Assembly (NCBI GenBank): GCA_963573385.1
Contig: CAUYLG010017973.1
Coordinates: forward strand, 27,119-91,118
Reading direction: 5' to 3'
DNA length: 64,000 bases
DNA from: Cacajao melanocephalus
Taxonomy: Eukaryota; Chordata; Mammalia; Primates; Pitheciidae
Below the pieces are notes generated by a model that did not search any database, was not told the DNA's origin, and worked only from the letters and a program-made list of their open reading frames with translations. A program made the position numbers and the translations under genes. Positions 37,357 through 48,065 of this stretch are shown in pieces (the stretch's first letter is position 1; every line of letters begins with the position of its first letter).

Positions 37357-37470
37357 ATCCTTATGCTAGGTACCATGGGAGTGCGAGGCCTCTGGAAGAA
37401 ACTCTCAACTTTGAGGAGCTTGGAGGCCATTGTGAAAACAGGAAAGACGAGCACAATCCTAGTAAATGAA
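37357..37470 (+). other. Candidate unannotated exon, 38 codons
   Basis: A 114-bp segment with no stop in phase 0, preceded by a pyrimidine-rich stretch and ATTATTATGCAG, and followed by GAA|GTATGTGC, a plausible donor. The translation includes an ACCATGG Kozak-like start at 37372-37378 and reads M-G-V-R-G-L-W-K-K-L, ending ...I-L-V-N-E. The first residues superficially resemble the XPG/ERCC5 N-terminus (MGVQGLWK), but similarity stops after eight residues, so homology is unlikely. The donor lacks the usual G at -1, and the branch/pyrimidine region is broken by AT-rich sequence. It could equally be a chance frame. Confidence 0.2.
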
Positions 37471-38999
37471 GTATGTGCAAAGCCTCTTTGACAACAAAGT
37501 CCTCTCTAGAGGACCTTGAAAAATCAGAGACCGCCATCCCATATGGAGAGGTCCTACCACTCTCACCTCAGTGGTTGTTTTTCTGTCACTGAAGAATGAA
37601 AACAGTAAATGGCCTCAAGCAAGCTAAAAGCAGATCCCTAGGCTTTATTCATTTCCTGACTGCAATACTTGGTGGTAGTATTAGTAAAGGCTCTGGCAGT
37701 CCTCATAGGAGAAATGCCAGTAATGAGGAAATGGAATGTTCATTTACCTGCTTTATGTTCTTTTGGAAATAACATAATTTATAAAAGAACACAGAATCAT
37801 AATTGTCAGCCAAGATGTCATTTTAACCTTAGGATGTCCAGAAACAAAGGGATATTATATCCTTTGTTCTTAGAGCATCACAGGTGTCAAATTACACACA
37901 GCGTTTTGACTTGGCATTGAGTACTTGTGAGCCTAACAGCAACCAAACACTAACTTCAGAAAGATGATGCTTCTGGTGGTTTTCTCACCTGAATATCTCT
38001 CTGGTGCTATGGGAGAGAGCATGGGCCTTGTAGCTTCGCTGCATACTGATAGAGCAGGAGCCAGGAGGCATGGTGGTCTTAGAAATGGCTAGGGGTTGGG
38101 GTACACTGTCCTCGGCCTCTATCAAGGGAGCTGAACAAAAGTCCCATTAAAATGCTGGTGAAATAATTCATAACCTTGGTTTTATCTGCACATCAACATA
38201 TGCCAACAGATGCTCAGTGCAAAACATGAATATTTGATTAATGTAACATCAGGCATCTGGAGCAGAGAGCAGTGGAATGTTAGGGGTTGAGTAGGACTTA
38301 AATGTTATTCATCTAATCGCAGCTGTCTGGATGCACATAGTAGGCACTGAAAATATCCATGATTATATCTTCTTTGGTTTGAATAACTCTGTTGCTTGGT
38401 TTTGAGCCCAGATGTTTGGCTTCCCTCTGGAACTGTGTGCTCTGCCTCCTGTCATCGGTCTCATCAGCACACAGATGTTCAGCAAGGGACAGCATTCCTC
38501 TAGTCCCCATTGTGAGGCTTCTTCTCTCTTCTCGCAGCCCATCCACTCTGGCTCCTGTGACAGTCTACCACAAAACACACTGCAGGTCATCCATGGAGCT
38601 AGGTGCAGGAACTGTCCTCCACACCATTTTGTCACTGTGGTTTTACCTGAAGGCGGGGAACATTGGAGCCTCAGCTAACAGACCAGACTAATGCTGGTGA
38701 CAAGTACTTGAGTGGTCATTTCTTCATTCATTCCATTGGTCCTTGAAAAAGTGTTGAGTAAAGGATTATTAGTTCATAGCACTTCCCGGAAACCTGAAGA
38801 AGACATAGGAGAAGACCCTTGGTAGGAGAGGGAGAAGGTTACGATGTGAGTGAGAATATGAGACATTGATTAATTTCTAGGGAATAAGAAGACGCGCTAG
38901 TTATAAGAAAGGGTACTTACTGGACATTAGTGCTGATGACACTCACAACAGAGGGGAGGGGAAGCTATTTGGTAGAGTGGATTGATAGTGCCCTAGGTC
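37471..38999. other. Unassigned stretch
   Basis: Overlapping frames on both strands at 38313-38691 lie in the same 380 bp, which argues against any one being a gene. No interspersed repeat recognised. Confidence 0.5.
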
Positions 39000-39125
39000 A
39001 AGTCTGTATCTTGGATCTGTCTTATAACACCAGGGTGTGGCTGTAAACCCAGGCCTTGGTTTCCTTTGCAAAATAAAGCAGATGTACTAAGATGCTTTCT
39101 ATGCCCTTCAGTACTATGATTCAGT
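39000..39125 (+). repeat. MIR3-like remnant
   Basis: 'ggccttggtttcctttgcaaaataaagcagatg' then 'tttctatgcccttcagtactatgattc' follows the 3-prime half of a MIR3-type SINE. Confidence 0.5.
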
Positions 39126-39438
39126 GCCACTTTGCTCTGATCAAGAATTGAAGAAATCACCATATTCCCATGATTTTATTTCCCCCAAAGACCTAGAACT
39201 GATCACTTTCATAAATAATCAGCTAGACTTCTAATAATCAAAGGAGCCTATGAATGAAAGGTACTAAAAGAAGACATACACTGATGCCTTAATATCTTGG
39301 TTAGAAGGTAGCGGCTTTTGAAAGTCTACAAAAATCCATTTTGGATAATAATAGAAAAATTTGTTAAGCCTGGGAGTAGAGCTATGCTTCAAAGTGAAAT
39401 AGCCAGTTTTACCTTTCCTCATGTACCATGTACCATCA

Positions 39439-39732
<294 letters not shown>

Positions 39733-40084
39733 TCATTCTTGAATCAGTTATTAACCTCAGGAATAAGAGCATCTTGTTGGCCTTGGATTGGTTCAGTGGT
39801 GTTTCTGACTTCCTTGGTTCACATGGTCTTGGTATGGCAGCCTGGTGAATGGGTACCTGAGGACCTCTGCTGCCAGTGTTCAAGGGGGCTTCTCTTTAGC
39901 TCATCTAAGATACAGGGGCTGTATCTTTAAAAAGTAGAGACAGGATGATTATTCTGTAGTTGGACATATTAATTATAGTTTCCAATCTCTTCAGAACCTG
40001 TATAGGTAGATCAAGTAGGTTATCTATATAAAAGGCAAAGAACAGAAGTTATGAAGATTCTCGCTTCTGTGTAGTACTATATAG

Positions 40085-40215
40085 CTTCCTGAAAGGTTTA
40101 TAACAATTACCAACTTGTTTACAATCCTCACAATTCTGTGAGGTCAGTATTATACTCTTAATTGTAAGTGAGGAAACTGAGGTACAAATGTATTCGTGAA
40201 GTTAGAAATTTCTCG
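40085..40215 (-). repeat. MIR SINE, antisense
   Basis: 'acaatcctcacaattctgtgaggt' followed by 'gtaagtgaggaaactgaggt' is a reverse MIR core. Confidence 0.7.
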
Positions 40216-40480
40216 TGGGACATATTTGGTGGTTGCTAGGAAGAGCTACGCTCCTGAAACTCCAAAATACCCTCCCTCCCTCACCTACTACAGTTGAACT
40301 TTTTCTGTAAGTAAAGACATTCCTCATTCTGGGTACTCTTTTAAAATGCAGATACCCCTGGAAGAGAGGTCAGATCAAATTTCTTATTGCTTAAATAATT
40401 GCCTGAATGATTTTTAACAATCATTTTCATCTGAGATAGTTGAACACAGAATGTTTACATGTTAAAATCAGGATTAAATG

Positions 40481-40781
40481 GGCCGGCCACAGTGGCTCAA
40501 GCCTGTAACCGCAGCACTTTGGGAGGTGAAGGCAAGTGGATCACCTGAGGTCAGGAGTTCAAGACTAGCCTGGGCAACATGGTGAAACCCCGTCTCTACT
40601 GAAAATACAAAAATTAGCTGGGTGTGGTGGCGCATGCCTATAATCCCAGCTACTTGGGAGGTTGAGGAAAGAGACTCACTTGAGCTTGGTGGGGGAGGTT
40701 GCAGTGAGCCGAGATTGTGCCATTGCATTCTAGCCTGGGCGACAGAGTGTGACTCCATCTCAAAAAAAAAAAAAAAAAAAA
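40481..40781 (+). mobile_element. Alu SINE with 17-bp target-site duplication
   Basis: Full dimer with a pure poly(A) tail. Flanking direct repeats begin AAAATCAGGAT and cover 40464-40480 and 40782-40798, with one mismatch in 17. The pure tail and good flanks suggest one of the younger insertions here (S-type). Confidence 0.96.
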
Positions 40782-40798
40782 AAAATCAGGATGAAATG

Positions 40799-41774
40799 AA
40801 GGGGGACCAGGATAGATTTGATAGATTTGGTTTAGGAGTAGCTATCTGAAAAGGGTATAACAATGGTGACCCCAGGACTCCAATTCTGAATGAAGGAAGT
40901 CCCCAACTAAGGGATAGTATGGGACATTGAGCAAGAAGATAATGGAAACAGAGCAACTCTTTATATTTCAGACTTGGTGGGCTTATTTGTACTGGACCCA
41001 GCCCTGGTGAGTGGGCAGGATTGTGATGGATGGGGTCAAGCTTATCAACCATCACATGCCTAGTACCTGGCTTAGGGCATTGATCCATTTCATATACTCT
41101 CTTATTTTGCTAACTACTTAAGGCAGAAAAATCGTTCCTGTTTTACTCCAATATGTGCCGGTTGAAAGTGAAATCTTCACACTGAGCAAATGTACCAAAG
41201 AACACTCTATAAACTTAATGAGGGAGATGAAGAGATATGTGCCAGAAACCTAGAAAATTTAACACTGATGAGGTTATGACTATTATATGTTTAGTTAAAT
41301 TGTTGACATTGACGGGACGTGGCTCAGGAAATCTACCATCCGTTTTCTTCTTGTATCAGTGATAATGGTTCCTTGGTGTGCTCTTCTCAGTTAACAAAAA
41401 TATTCCTGAAAGTTAAATGCAGGGAGAAGTGACATAAGAAGTACTTTTATTATCTCTGTTCTTCTGGGAGTTCCCTCCAGGAACGTTATTTAAAGCAGAA
41501 CTTCTCCCGACTGGCAAATGAGTTAGAAGGGGAGGACTCACAAATTCAAAGCCGACCAGAGAGGCTTCTAACGCTCTGCTTGAAGGCTTGCCCCAGAAAA
41601 CCTATGGAGCACGACACTGCCATAGCCTTTCAAAAATACCTTTCTCTTTCATTTCCCTCCTTTCAAAAACTGACGAAGGTTATCCACAGACTAGTGAATA
41701 AAATCTCAATTCCTTTAGCTGGCATTCAGGGCACAAATGTGATTGTGATTTTTGTAAGCTGTCAAGTGCTATAT
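40799..41774. other. Unassigned stretch
   Basis: No gene or repeat recognised. A 105-codon frame at 41580-41897 ends inside the MIR below and is treated as chance. Confidence 0.5.
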
Positions 41775-41985
41775 AAACAGGTGGTGGATAGAGTATTGAA
41801 TTTGAAGTCAGAACACTTTGGTTTCAATCTTCTTGTTAGTTGGGTGACCTTGGGCAGGTCACTTGATCACTCTGAACCTCAGTTCCTTCCCTTATAAAAT
41901 AGGATTATTTCAATAGTTAAATTAATTGAAAGTAGCACAATACTTAGCAAAGAGTGAACATGCAATTCCCATTAATTAAGAGATG
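41775..41985 (+). repeat. MIR SINE, sense
   Basis: 'gtggatagagtattgaatttgaagtca', 'tgggtgaccttgggcaggtcacttga', 'tgaacctcagttccttcccttataaaatagg': near-complete MIR. Confidence 0.85.
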
Positions 41986-42007
41986 GTTACCAGAGGCAAC
42001 TTACTCT

Positions 42008-42365
42008 AGCATTTAAGAACATTGGCTCTGGAGATGAAAATTAGTAATCTTTTTATTTATGTATTTTTGTTTTAGTTTCAGGGGTACATGTGTTTGTTTG
42101 TTACATGAGTATTACATGTGTAATAGTGGGGTTGGGCTTCAAAGGTACCTATCGGTCAAATAGCAAACATTGTACCTGAAAGGTAAATTTTCAACTCTTA
42201 CCCTCCTTCTACCCTCCTCACTTTTGGAACAATCTTTCTTTTGTCACTGATTTCCTACCTATAAAATGGGGATAAGTTGGAAGAGTCAGATGAGTTAATA
42301 CATATCAGGGACTTTCAATAGTGCTTGGCCCATATTGATCTGTCTATAAGTATTACATCTTTTCC
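42008..42365 (+). repeat. Second MIR, split by an L1 fragment
   Basis: MIR head at 42008-42037 ('agcatttaagaacattggctctggagatg'), and MIR middle and end at 42238-42365 ('ttgtcactgatttcctacctataaaatggggataag ... gtgcttggcccata'). The gap is occupied by an antisense L1 3-prime end. Confidence 0.7.
42045..42237 (-). mobile_element. L1M 3-prime end inserted in MIR, antisense
   Basis: 'tttcaggggtacatgtgttt', 'gtacctatcggtcaaatagc' and 'ccctccttctaccctcctca' are the reverse of an L1MA/L1MB 3-prime UTR. Confidence 0.7.
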
Positions 42366-42649
42366 TGCTACTGTTGTTGCTTTTATTGAATGACCTGTCC
42401 TAACCTTATTTTTCCTGACTTACCTGATTTTCTGTTTTACCAGCAGAGCTCCTCCACAAGGTCATGATATCATTAGAGTGGGTATTAATTCCTACCTTTA
42501 ACTTCCATGAGCTTTACTCAGTGCCTGCAAAATAATCCTTTTTGTTATTAAAAAGTTGTTACAATTTTTTAATTAAAAAGTTTGTTGCAAACATGTTCTT
42601 GCTAATGTCTACCCAGCATTGTGCTAGAGGTTTCCATCAGTGGAGTAAG
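42366..42649. other. Unassigned stretch
   Basis: Short AT-rich stretch; no feature recognised. Confidence 0.5.
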
Positions 42650-42870
42650 CTTAGAAAAAAAAAAAAAGAAAAAGGAAAGAAAGCAAAAAGCATCCATATT
42701 GGAAAGGAAGAAGTATAACTGTCTTTATTTGCAGATGAAATGATCATCTGTGTAGAAAGTTCAGTGAAATGTACATAAAGCTATTAGAAGCAACAAGTGA
42801 ATTTAGCAAGTTATAGGATACAAGATTAATATATATGTCAATTTTTTTTAGTTCCTTAAATTTAATACAG
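42650..42870 (+). mobile_element. L1 ORF2 fragment around the RT active site
   Basis: Preceded by an A-rich run. 'catccatattggaaaggaag' and 'gtctttatttgcagatgaaa' align with the L1 region coding for the RT catalytic motif. Codons at 42728-42739 read F-A-D-E instead of F-A-D-D. Only about 200 bp is present. Confidence 0.7.
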
Positions 42871-42959
42871 CCACAACTAGACCAGTTTAACTGGAGATAT
42901 AGGATGAGTAAGGGGTAGTGTGGTATATAAAATTAGAAAGGCAGATCAAGATAACATGG

Positions 42960-43050
42960 AATACTTTTGCTTACTCTCTTTCTCCCTTGGTTCATCTTTT
43001 TCCCCTCCTCCACCTTTTTTCTTTCTTTTTCCTCTCTCCTTTCTTTCTAG
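42960..43050. repeat. Pyrimidine-rich tract ending in CTAG
   Basis: CT-rich low-complexity sequence that ends TTTCTTTCTAG. Resembles a splice acceptor, but no recognisable exon follows. Confidence 0.5.
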
Positions 43051-43219
43051 TTTGTTGGCATAAATAACCTTTTTCCATAAAATAAGGATAGAACTTGTTT
43101 CTTAAAAGCAAAGTTATTTATTCTTTGGGTTAGGTGAAACTGAATGACCATAACATGTTGTTTTGAGCTTACAGTGAATGTTCTATTATGTAAAAAATGC
43201 TTGAAAAGCCAAGGAGTGA

Positions 43220-43400
43220 AATATCAGCAAGCAATAACTGGAACTTAGGGTAACAGGATTCAAGTTCTTATATCCTCTTAACTAGCTCTAATAACTTTGG
43301 GAAGATTGCTTCACCTTTTTGAGGCTCAGTTGGCTTTGTCTTAAAAAAGGGATAATGATAGCCTGACTTCCATATTTATAGGGTTGTTGTTGGCTTACTC
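43220..43400 (+). repeat. MIR SINE, sense
   Basis: 'ggattcaagttcttatatcc', 'tgaggctcagttggctttgtc', 'gggataatgatagcctgac', 'atagggttgttgttgg': ordered MIR landmarks. Confidence 0.7.
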
Positions 43401-44056
43401 CAACAAAATTTTTTTAGTTCTTAGAAACTGTAAGAGCTGGAGATACAGAATCCCTCCTCTCAGGGAATTTTTAGTGAAAATATGTGTAGAAGTAACTCCA
43501 GTGGCATCTGATAGGCTATTCGGAGGGGCCTAGGAGAGTGCAAAGAAAGGATTAATTAACTCTGCTTGTGGGGTTGGGAACAATTTCACTGAGTTGATAT
43601 CTAAACCCAAGCTCACAGCTTAAGTGAGATTTTTTTTTTTTTGACAGAGAAAGGGACAACTTTAATAAAGTAGCAGAAATAATATCTTTCATTTCTTTAG
43701 CACTTTACCATTTTACTTGACATAAATTTGAGTGATCTAAAAACTATATAGATGTTAGGGATTATTGTTGTTCTAGGTGTGGTTGTTATTACTTTAAACT
43801 ACGTGTTTGATAAGGCTGGGGAAATTCTGACACCAAATTGTAACAACTTAGAAGCGTTTGTTTATATAAAAATTTCCAGGGAATTTTTCTGTGTTGAGGG
43901 AACCAGGAGCCTTAGGAGCCAAGCTCCTAAGGGTGGGGTGTCAAGGATTAGGGGAGGGGCAGGGGAAGAGGAAAAAAAGGGTATTAATTGCATCCTTGCA
44001 AAAAGATGGCTCATTTTGTAATTATGGCATAACTTGCTGAGTAAATGCAAGAATAT
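43401..44056. other. Unassigned stretch
   Basis: A T12-type run near 43630 and a weak duplicated AGGAGCC/AGCTCCTAAG patch near 43911-43930. No gene recognised. Confidence 0.5.
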
Positions 44057-44074
44057 GAAAACCTGGACATTTAA
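44057..44074 (+). repeat. Target-site duplication, left copy
   Basis: GAAAACCTGGACATTTAA, identical over 18 bp to 46484-46501; bounds the antisense L1. Confidence 0.9.
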
Positions 44075-44424
44075 CTTGTTTTCCCATAAATTGTTAGGGT
44101 ATAGGTTATATTTGGTTACATGCGTAAGTTCTTTATTTAGTGGTGATTTGTGAGTTTTGGTGCACCTATCACTCATGTATACACAGTACCATATTTGTCG
44201 TCTTTTATCCCTCATCCCCCTCCCATCCTTCCCCCACAAGTCTTCAAAGTCCATTGTATGAGTCTTATGTCTTTGCATCCTCATAGCTTCACTCCCATAT
44301 ATCAGTGAGAACATACAATGTTTGGCTTTCTGTTCCTGAGTTACATCACTTAGATAATAGTCTCTAGTCTCATCCAGGTCACTGCAAATGCTGTTAATTC
44401 ATTCCTTTTTATGGCTGCGTGGTA

Positions 44425-44512
44425 TTCAGTCATATCTATATATATGTATGTGTATATATGTATACATATATATATATACACACATAAATATGTATACACA
44501 GACATATATATC
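44425..44512. repeat. TA/TG simple repeat inside the L1
   Basis: Alternating TATATG, TATACA and CACACA units expanded from the short TATATA stretch normally present in this part of L1. Confidence 0.8.
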
Positions 44513-44854
44513 TCACAGTTTCTTTATCCAGTCATACTCATTGATTGATGGACATTTGGGTTGGTTCCACAATTTTGCAATTGTAAATTGTGTTCCTATA
44601 AACATGCATGTGCATGTATCTTTTTCAAATAATGACTTCTTTTCCTGTGGGTAGATATTTAGTAGTGGGATTGCTGGATCAAATGGTAGTTCTACTTTTA
44701 GTTCTTTAAGGAACCTCGACACTGTTTTCCACAGTGGCTGTACTAGTTTACATTCCCACCAGCAGTGTAGAAGTGTTCCCTGTTCACCGCATCCATGCCA
44801 ACATCTACTATTTTTGATTTTGGCCATTCTAGCAGGAGTATGGCAGTATTGCAT
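44513..44854 (-). pseudogene. L1 ORF2 C-terminal remnant (zinc-knuckle region)
   Basis: An open stretch of 113 codons whose translation contains [18 protein letters not shown], the Cys-rich segment near the end of L1 ORF2p, followed by a LVQPLWK motif, DPAIPLL and the WNQPKCP segment. It stops before the true ORF2 C-terminus. No RT is joined upstream, so it cannot encode a working ORF2p. Confidence 0.85.
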
Positions 44855-45297
44855 TGTGGTTTTGATTTACATTTCCCTGATTACTAGTAATGTTGAGCAT
44901 TTTTTCATGTTTGTTGGCCATTTGTGTATCTTCTTTTGAGAATTGTCTATTCATGTTCTTAACCCACTTTTTCATTGGATTGTTTGTTTTTTTCTTGCTT
45001 TTTCAGAGTTTTTGATGTAAGCATTTAGGGCTATGAACTTTCCTTTTAGCACTGCCTTTGCTGTATCCCAGAGGTTTTCATAGGTTGTGTCATCATTGTC
45101 TTTCAGTTCAAAGAATTTTTAAATTTCTATTTGATTTTGTTTTTGACCCAGTGCTCACTTAGAACCGGTTATTTAATTTCCATGTATTTGCATGGTTTTG
45201 AAGGTTCCTTTTGGAGTTGATTTCCAGTTTTATTCCACTGTGGTCTGAGAGAGGGCTTCATATAATTGCAATTTTCTTAAATTTATTGAGGCTCGTT

Positions 45298-45810
45298 TTA
45301 TGGCCTGTGATATGGTCTATCTTGGAGGAAGTTCCATGGGCTATTGAATAGAATGTGTTTTCTGCAGTTTTTGGATGAAATGTTTTGTATATATTTGTTC
45401 AATCCACTTGTTCCAAGATACAGTTTAAGTTCATTATTTCTTTGTTGACTTTCTGTGTTGATGACCTGCCTAGCGCTCTGCCTAGTACTGAAGTTCCCCA
45501 CTATTATTGTATTATTATCTCATTTCTTAGGTCTATTAGTAATTGTTTTACAAATTTGGGAGCTCCAGTATTAGGTGCATATAGGTTTAGGATTGTGATA
45601 TTTTCCTGTTGGACAAGGCCTTTTACCAATATATACTGTCCCTCTTTGTCTCTTTTAACCACTATTGCTTTAAAGTTTGTTTTGTCTGGTATAAGAATAG
45701 CTACTCCTCCTCGCCTTTGGTGTCCATTTGCATGAAATGCCCTTGTCCACCTCTTCACTTTAGGTTTATATGAGTTTTTATGTGTTAGGTGAGCCTCCTG
45801 AAGGCAGCAG
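45298..45810 (-). pseudogene. L1 ORF2 endonuclease remnant
   Basis: Two adjoining open pieces (45758-45504 and 45501-45298) separated by a stop. The first contains GVAILIPDKTNFK and LNLYAPNTGAPKF, matching the apurinic/apyrimidinic-like endonuclease of L1, including the conserved Tyr of the YAPN motif. Upstream, codons at 45803-45789 read L-Q-E-A-H, corresponding to the catalytic-Glu QETH motif with Thr replaced. Frame breaks and the missing RT make it non-functional. Confidence 0.8.
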
Positions 45811-46049
45811 ATGGTTGGTGAGTTCTTATCCGTTCTGTGGTTCTTTATCTTTTATGTGGAGCATTTAGGCAATTTACATTCAACGTTCATATTGAAATGT
45901 GAAGTACCGTTGCTTTCGTTGTGTTCTCTGTGTACTTGGTTTTTGTTTTTGCTTTTTAACTTGTATTTTTGTTTTATATGTCTTGTGTGATTTATGCTTT
46001 AAAGAGGTTGTGTTTTGATGTGCTTCTGGGATTTGTTTCAAGATTTAGA

Positions 46050-46483
46050 GCTCCTTTTATCAGTTCTTGCAGTGGTAGTTTGGAAATGGCAAATTCTTTC
46101 AGGATTTGTCTGAAAACAACTGTATCTTTCCTTCATATGTGATGCTTAGTTTCGCTGGATACAAAATTCTTGTCTGATAACTGTTTCTGTTTGAGGAGGC
46201 TGAGGATAGGTCCCCAGTCCTTTCTAGCTTGTAGGGTTTCTGCTGAGAAATCTTCTGTTAATCTGATAGGTTTTCCTTTATAGGTTACCTGGTGCTTCTG
46301 TCTCATAACTCTTAAGATTCTTTCCTTTGCCTTAACTTTGGATAACCTGATGACTATGTGCCTAGGCAAAGATCTTTTTGTGATGAATTTCCCAGGTGTT
46401 GTTTGTGCTTCTTGTATTTGGCTAAGTCTCTCACAAGGCTGGGAAAGTTTTCCTTGATTATTTCCCCAAATATGTTTTCCAGA
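46050..46483 (-). pseudogene. L1 ORF1 C-terminal remnant
   Basis: The longest open piece, 46369-46133, encodes PRHIVIRLSKVKAKERI, KGKPIRLTEDFSAETLQARK and WGPILSLLK, the RNA-binding C-terminal domain of L1 ORF1p. Upstream sequence toward 46483 still codes for parts of the preceding RRM/linker (ENIFGEIIKENFPSL) but in a broken frame. The N-terminal coiled coil is absent because of 5-prime truncation. Confidence 0.85.
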
Positions 46484-46501
46484 GAAAACCTGGACATTTA
46501 A
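46484..46501 (+). repeat. Target-site duplication, right copy
   Basis: GAAAACCTGGACATTTAA, identical to 44057-44074. Confidence 0.9.
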
Positions 46502-46889
46502 ATGCTAGTTTAACATGGAGTAGAGGACTCCATCTTTGTAATATGCTGCAAACTGGGAATTTCCCTTCATAATTTTGATAGACATATGGCACTTCTGGTT
46601 GAGAAGTGGGCCCCACAGCAGTGGCTTGACTTAAGGGTTCCATAGATCCTTGCCTTGGTTCTTCATATCCTATCTATGAGACGATGAATGTTTGATTGAC
46701 AAAGTATTGAAGAGTATTTGGAAATAGAGACAACACAGTATCTGGCACTTGCAGCACAGCGGGAGATGGAGCCAAGAATGTACCTATAATTTAGGGTAAA
46801 GAGCAATAATGAGGTCCCATAAAAATAAAAAACCATGTTAAATAGACTGCAGATCATTTGCACCTTTAGGCTTTTCTTAGATTTTATGC

Positions 46890-46935
<46 letters not shown>

Positions 46936-47301
46936 GTAATAGGCCTTGTGCTTTATGCCAAAAGAATTCCTTGTATACAAGATTTTATTTGTTTTAGTGT
47001 AATCAAAGAGACCCTCCTCCTAAAATTATTTAAGGGAAAAAAAATCCATCCAGCTATAAAGAGCAGCCAGCCTGGGTTTGGAGCATGGCTTTAATCCTCT
47101 CTGCCTGGGGTCATACTGTTTTTATGCTGCTCTTGACTCTATTTCAAAGCTGATGTTGCTATCTAAAAACCTTGCCTAACAGCTGTAACTATTTCAGTTT
47201 TATTCACTATGAAGTCATTTCCAATCATGTTAGAGAAATGGATTCTAGTGTTTGCAAGTGACCTCTTATCCTGTCTTTTAAAGAAAATTGCATATATTGT
47301 A
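46502..47301. other. Unassigned stretch with isolated poly(A)
   Basis: Single-copy-looking sequence apart from the A39 run below. No processed pseudogene could be recognised upstream of it. Confidence 0.5.
46894..46932 (+). repeat. A39 homopolymer
   Basis: Thirty-nine A in a row, the longest homopolymer in the window. A 9-bp direct repeat TTTATGCCA lies on both sides (46883-46891 and 46952-46960), which might be a target-site duplication around a nearly tail-only insert. Confidence 0.85.
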
Positions 47302-47731
47302 GGGTCCCCTTATCTGCGGTTTTGCTTTCCGCAGTTTCAGTTACCCATGATCAACTGTGGACCAAAAATATTACATGTAATAAGGTACTTTGTGAGAGAG
47401 AGAAAGACCATGTTCATATAACTTTTATTATAGTATATTGTTCTATTTTATAATTAGTCATTATTGTAAATCTCTTTCTGTGCCTAATTTATAAATTAAA
47501 CTTTAACATAGGTCTGAACGTATAGGAAAAACACAGTATACATACTATACATAGTAAGTGGAAAGCACACCAAATGTAGATAATTTTTGTACTGCAGTAA
47601 AGTTGAAAAATTATAGGCCAAGCCATTACAAGTTGAGGATGGAAGGACTGTCTATAGGGTTCAGTATTACTTGCGATGTGAGGCATCCACTAGTGGTCCT
47701 AATGTATCTTCTGCAGACAAGGGGAGACTAC
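47302..47731 (+). mobile_element. Tigger-family non-autonomous DNA transposon
   Basis: Terminal inverted repeats 'gggtccccttatctgcgg' and 'ctgcagacaaggggagac', each bordered by TA, plus inner 'ttgctttccgcagtttcagt' and 'tttgtgagagagagaaagac'. No transposase gene. It shares the inner 'gcatccactagtggtcct' region with the Tigger at 31621-32159. Confidence 0.8.
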
Positions 47732-47894
47732 TATATGTTTGTAAAACCACTGAACAAGGAGTTTCAAATATGACAAAGTGACAAGATGGGACTCTTGGAG
47801 TTCAACTGAAGGCACAAAATAGTAGGAATTAACTGGTCTTATATTCCAAGATGAAGTGCTAGATCACCCCAGCAGGACCTACAAGAGTTCTAAA

Positions 47895-48065
47895 ATTTGG
47901 ATCTTGTCATTGCCTGAGGTTTCAGACATTAGATAAGTCAGATTTGGTCCTCAGTTTTTCCCTTTGTCAGATGGGAGCAGTCATAGCTACAGTGACCTTG
48001 TAGGGTTGTGTCAATTGAGATGCTGGACCTGAAGGTGCCATGAAAAATTTAGGTAGTGGTTCTCT
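47895..48065 (+). repeat. MIR SINE, sense
   Basis: 'tttggtcctcagtttttccctttgtcagatggg', 'agtgaccttgtagggttgtgt' in MIR order. Confidence 0.65.

Larger units (their letters stand above)
44075..46483 (-). mobile_element. L1 (L1PB-like) lacking the RT domain, bounded by TSD
   Basis: An antisense L1 of about 2.4 kb. From the + strand left side: 3-prime UTR (44075-44500), the ORF2 C-terminal zinc-knuckle region (44513-44854), a junction near 45000, ORF2 endonuclease (about 45300-45810), the inter-ORF spacer, and ORF1 C-terminal domain (46050-46483). The 5-prime end is truncated in ORF1. By comparison with the usual ORF2 layout, some 2.3 kb covering the whole reverse transcriptase is missing. The exact 18-bp target-site duplication shows the outer ends are one insertion. 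Phrases in the 3-prime UTR suggest an L1PB-type primate element. Confidence 0.85.

Noticed and set aside
37375..37400. MGVRGLWK translation resembling the XPG/ERCC5 N-terminus
   Set aside because: Similarity stops after about eight residues and the following sequence does not resemble the nuclease domain. Kept only as a possible exon, not as a paralog.
41580..41897. 105-codon plus-strand frame
   Set aside because: Its C-terminal third is translated MIR sequence; no independent support.
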